Origin: Bin18 sp965242795
GTDB lineage: Bacteria; Desulfobacterota; Binatia; Bin18
NCBI GenBank assembly: GCA_965242795.1
Contig: OZ251505.1
Span: forward strand, 3,038,001 to 3,102,000
Reading direction: 5' to 3'
Length of the DNA: 64,000 bases
Part shown: positions 62,766-64,000 of the stretch, piece after piece
Layout: each line of letters starts with the position of its first letter
Numbering within the stretch: the first letter of the stretch is position 1
The notes under the pieces: model-generated
Database searches by the model: none
Told to the model about the DNA's origin: nothing
What the model saw: the letters and a program-made list of their open reading frames with translations, nothing else
Translations under genes and position numbers: made by a program

Positions 62766-62835
62766 ACGGTGAAGGTGCAGTCCGATGGACGGTATCCCCC
62801 GCCCGCGGACCTGTGCCAAGACCTCAACCGCCCCT

Positions 62836-62870
62836 GTCGGATTACGCCCTCCGGGCTAATCCGACCTACG
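62836..62870. repeat. Inverted, diverged relative of the 40-bp repeat
   Basis: Reads GTCGGATTACGCCCTCCGGG then CTAATCCGACCTACG. The stems match the 40-bp repeat but the centre differs. It lies just downstream (3') of the SfnB-like gene. Confidence 0.7.
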
Positions 62871-62891
62871 TTCCCGGTTCCAGGCTACGCG

Positions 62892-64000
62892 TCAGCTTGC
62901 GCCGTGGCGCGGGGGGTGAATGCCGTTCAGGCGGTAGTTGCCGATGGCGTGGTACTTCCAGCGGACCGGGTCGTGCAGGGTGTGGGTACGCGCGTTGCGC
63001 CAGTGGCGGTCAAGGTTGTGCTCTTCCAGGGTGGCGCGCGTGCCGGCCAACTCGAACAGTTTGTTGCTCGCCAGCAGCGAGGCTTCGGTGGACATGACCT
63101 TGGCCTCGGCCACCGCAACCGAGGCCGCGGCGACGGTTTCTTCATTCGGGTCGGCCACGGCCTCGTCGAGGAAACGCCCGGCGCGTTCCAGCAGGGCATC
63201 CGCCGCGTGGACGCGGACTTGCACCTCGCCGATCTGGTGGATGGTGTACGGGTCCTCGTAGCCGTGCTCCTGGCCGCTGTCGATCCACGGCCGGGTGTGT
63301 CGGCGGACGAAGCGGACCGTGTCCGCCAGCGCGCCGCGGGCGATACCGGTATCGACCGCGGCGTGGATGATCTGGGCCGCGGCGCCCATCGGGGTCGGAC
63401 GCTCGAACGCCGCGTGGTGGTCGATGACCGCGAACGGGCCGACCTCGACGTCCGCCAACAGCACGGTGCCGCTGGCGGTGGTGCGCTGGCCGAAGCTGGA
63501 CCAGTCGTCGATGACGGTCAGGCCGGGGGCGTCGCGCTCGACGAACACGATGACCACGCGCCCGGTGTCGTCCCTGGCGACCGTCGGCACCCAGTGGGCG
63601 AACGCCGCGCCGGTCGCATAGAACTTCTTGCCGTTCAGAATGTACGTGTCACCGTTGGCCGTCAGGCGCGCCTCGAACTCCAGCGCGGTCTTCGACCCGC
63701 GTTCGACGAAGGCGTTGCCGAACCGGTCGCCTTGCAGCGCGCGCCCGAAGTAAAATCGCTTTTGTTCCTCACTCGCGTCGAGCCGCAGCGCCTCGATCAT
63801 GTAGTAGTGGTTCTGGGGAATCTGCCCCAGGCACGCATCAGCCGCGGAAACGATCGCGGTCACTTCCGCCGCGGTCGCGTACGAGACGCCGGCGCCGCCG
63901 TACTGATCGGGGATGGTGATGCCCCACAGTCCGCTTTGCGAGAACTCGTCCAGTTCGCGTCGCGGCAACCGCCGGTCGCGGTCGCGTGTCGCAGCTTCGG
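62892..64000 (-). CDS. SfnB-like acyl-CoA dehydrogenase-family flavin monooxygenase (5' end outside window)
   Basis: At least 369 residues visible; the frame continues past the right edge (residues RDRDRRLPRRELDEFSQSG are in frame there), so the N-terminus is missing. It belongs to the acyl-CoA dehydrogenase/DszC-SfnB fold. Evidence is SGLWGITIPDQYGGAGVSYATAAEV, FYATGAAFAHWVPTVARD, SFGQRTTASGTVLLADVEV and the C-terminal EHNLDRHWRNARTHTLHDPVRWKYHAIGNYRLNG, characteristic of the SfnB/DszC group. These FMNH2-dependent enzymes oxygenate sulfones or thiophenes, or act on N-containing substrates. TauD- and LLM-type enzymes nearby would fit organosulfur use. Confidence 0.85.
   Translation of the reverse strand, partial: EAATRDRDRRLPRRELDEFSQSGLWGITIPDQYGGAGVSYATAAEVTAIVSAADACLGQIPQNHYYMIEALRLDASEEQKRFYFGRALQGDRFGNAFVERGSKTALEFEARLTANGDTYILNGKKFYATGAAFAHWVPTVARDDTGRVVIVFVERDAPGLTVIDDWSSFGQRTTASGTVLLADVEVGPFAVIDHHAAFERPTPMGAAAQIIHAAVDTGIARGALADTVRFVRRHTRPWIDSGQEHGYEDPYTIHQIGEVQVRVHAADALLERAGRFLDEAVADPNEETVAAASVAVAEAKVMSTEASLLASNKLFELAGTRATLEEHNLDRHWRNARTHTLHDPVRWKYHAIGNYRLNGIHPPRHGAS

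Overview
The window is GC-rich chromosomal DNA from a diderm (Gram-negative-type) bacterium. Outer-membrane biogenesis genes (surA, lptE, murJ) are present. The block yceD-rpmF-plsX-fabD-fabG-acpP-glyA-nrdR-ribD-ribBA-ribH-nusB-leuS-lptE-rpsT-murJ-mazG and the block aroQ-accB-accC-...-mfd-surA-pdxA follow a gene order I associate with Deltaproteobacteria-like lineages (Desulfobacterota, NC10/Methylomirabilota, Tectomicrobia). Luciferase-like and deazaflavin-type oxidoreductases, an extradiol dioxygenase and acyl-CoA enzymes suggest a free-living or symbiotic heterotroph with F420-type chemistry. The phylum is an inference; there is no rRNA in the window.

Layout. 1-10.2 kb is one long minus-strand housekeeping operon: MBL hydrolase, aroQ, accB, accC, DUF1573 protein, mfd, surA, pdxA. 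10.24-16.9 kb is a clearly less GC-rich minus-strand cassette for DNA phosphorothioation: dndC, dndD, a DndE domain fused to a HerA/FtsK-type ATPase, a four-helix membrane protein of unknown function, and a DGQHR/DndB protein. A small HTH protein diverges from it. 17.4-19 kb holds the selenocysteine tRNA gene facing selA. 19.3-23.9 kb holds an esterase, glmU and glmS. 24.6-28.3 kb holds a hicAB toxin-antitoxin pair, an enoyl-CoA hydratase and hflKC. 28.3-34.6 kb is accessory metabolism (small membrane proteins, LLM oxidoreductase, catechol 2,3-dioxygenase-type enzyme, dodecin, MBL hydrolase, a DEDD exonuclease) separated by short dispersed repeats. 34.6-41.1 kb holds a large secreted serine protease with a truncated tandem copy, and an AT-richer GtrII-like membrane glycosyltransferase flanked by copies of the yceD promoter. 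41.1-57.1 kb is the conserved fatty-acid/riboflavin/translation block. 57.2-58.8 kb is decayed surface-protein sequence. 59.2-64 kb is accessory: TauD-like dioxygenase, DDN-like oxidoreductase, an alpha/beta hydrolase with a cysteine nucleophile, a 2OG-oxygenase/cupin protein inside perfect direct repeats, and an SfnB-like acyl-CoA dehydrogenase cut by the window edge.

Most noteworthy. (1) The dnd cassette with its DndE-HerA fusion and embedded membrane protein, without dndFGH or dndA in view. (2) A RibBA whose DHBP-synthase half has lost its key catalytic residues while the GTP cyclohydrolase II half is intact. (3) Duplication of the yceD promoter at both ends of an inserted glycosyltransferase gene. 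(4) Short palindromic repeats that supply the stop codons of neighbouring genes.
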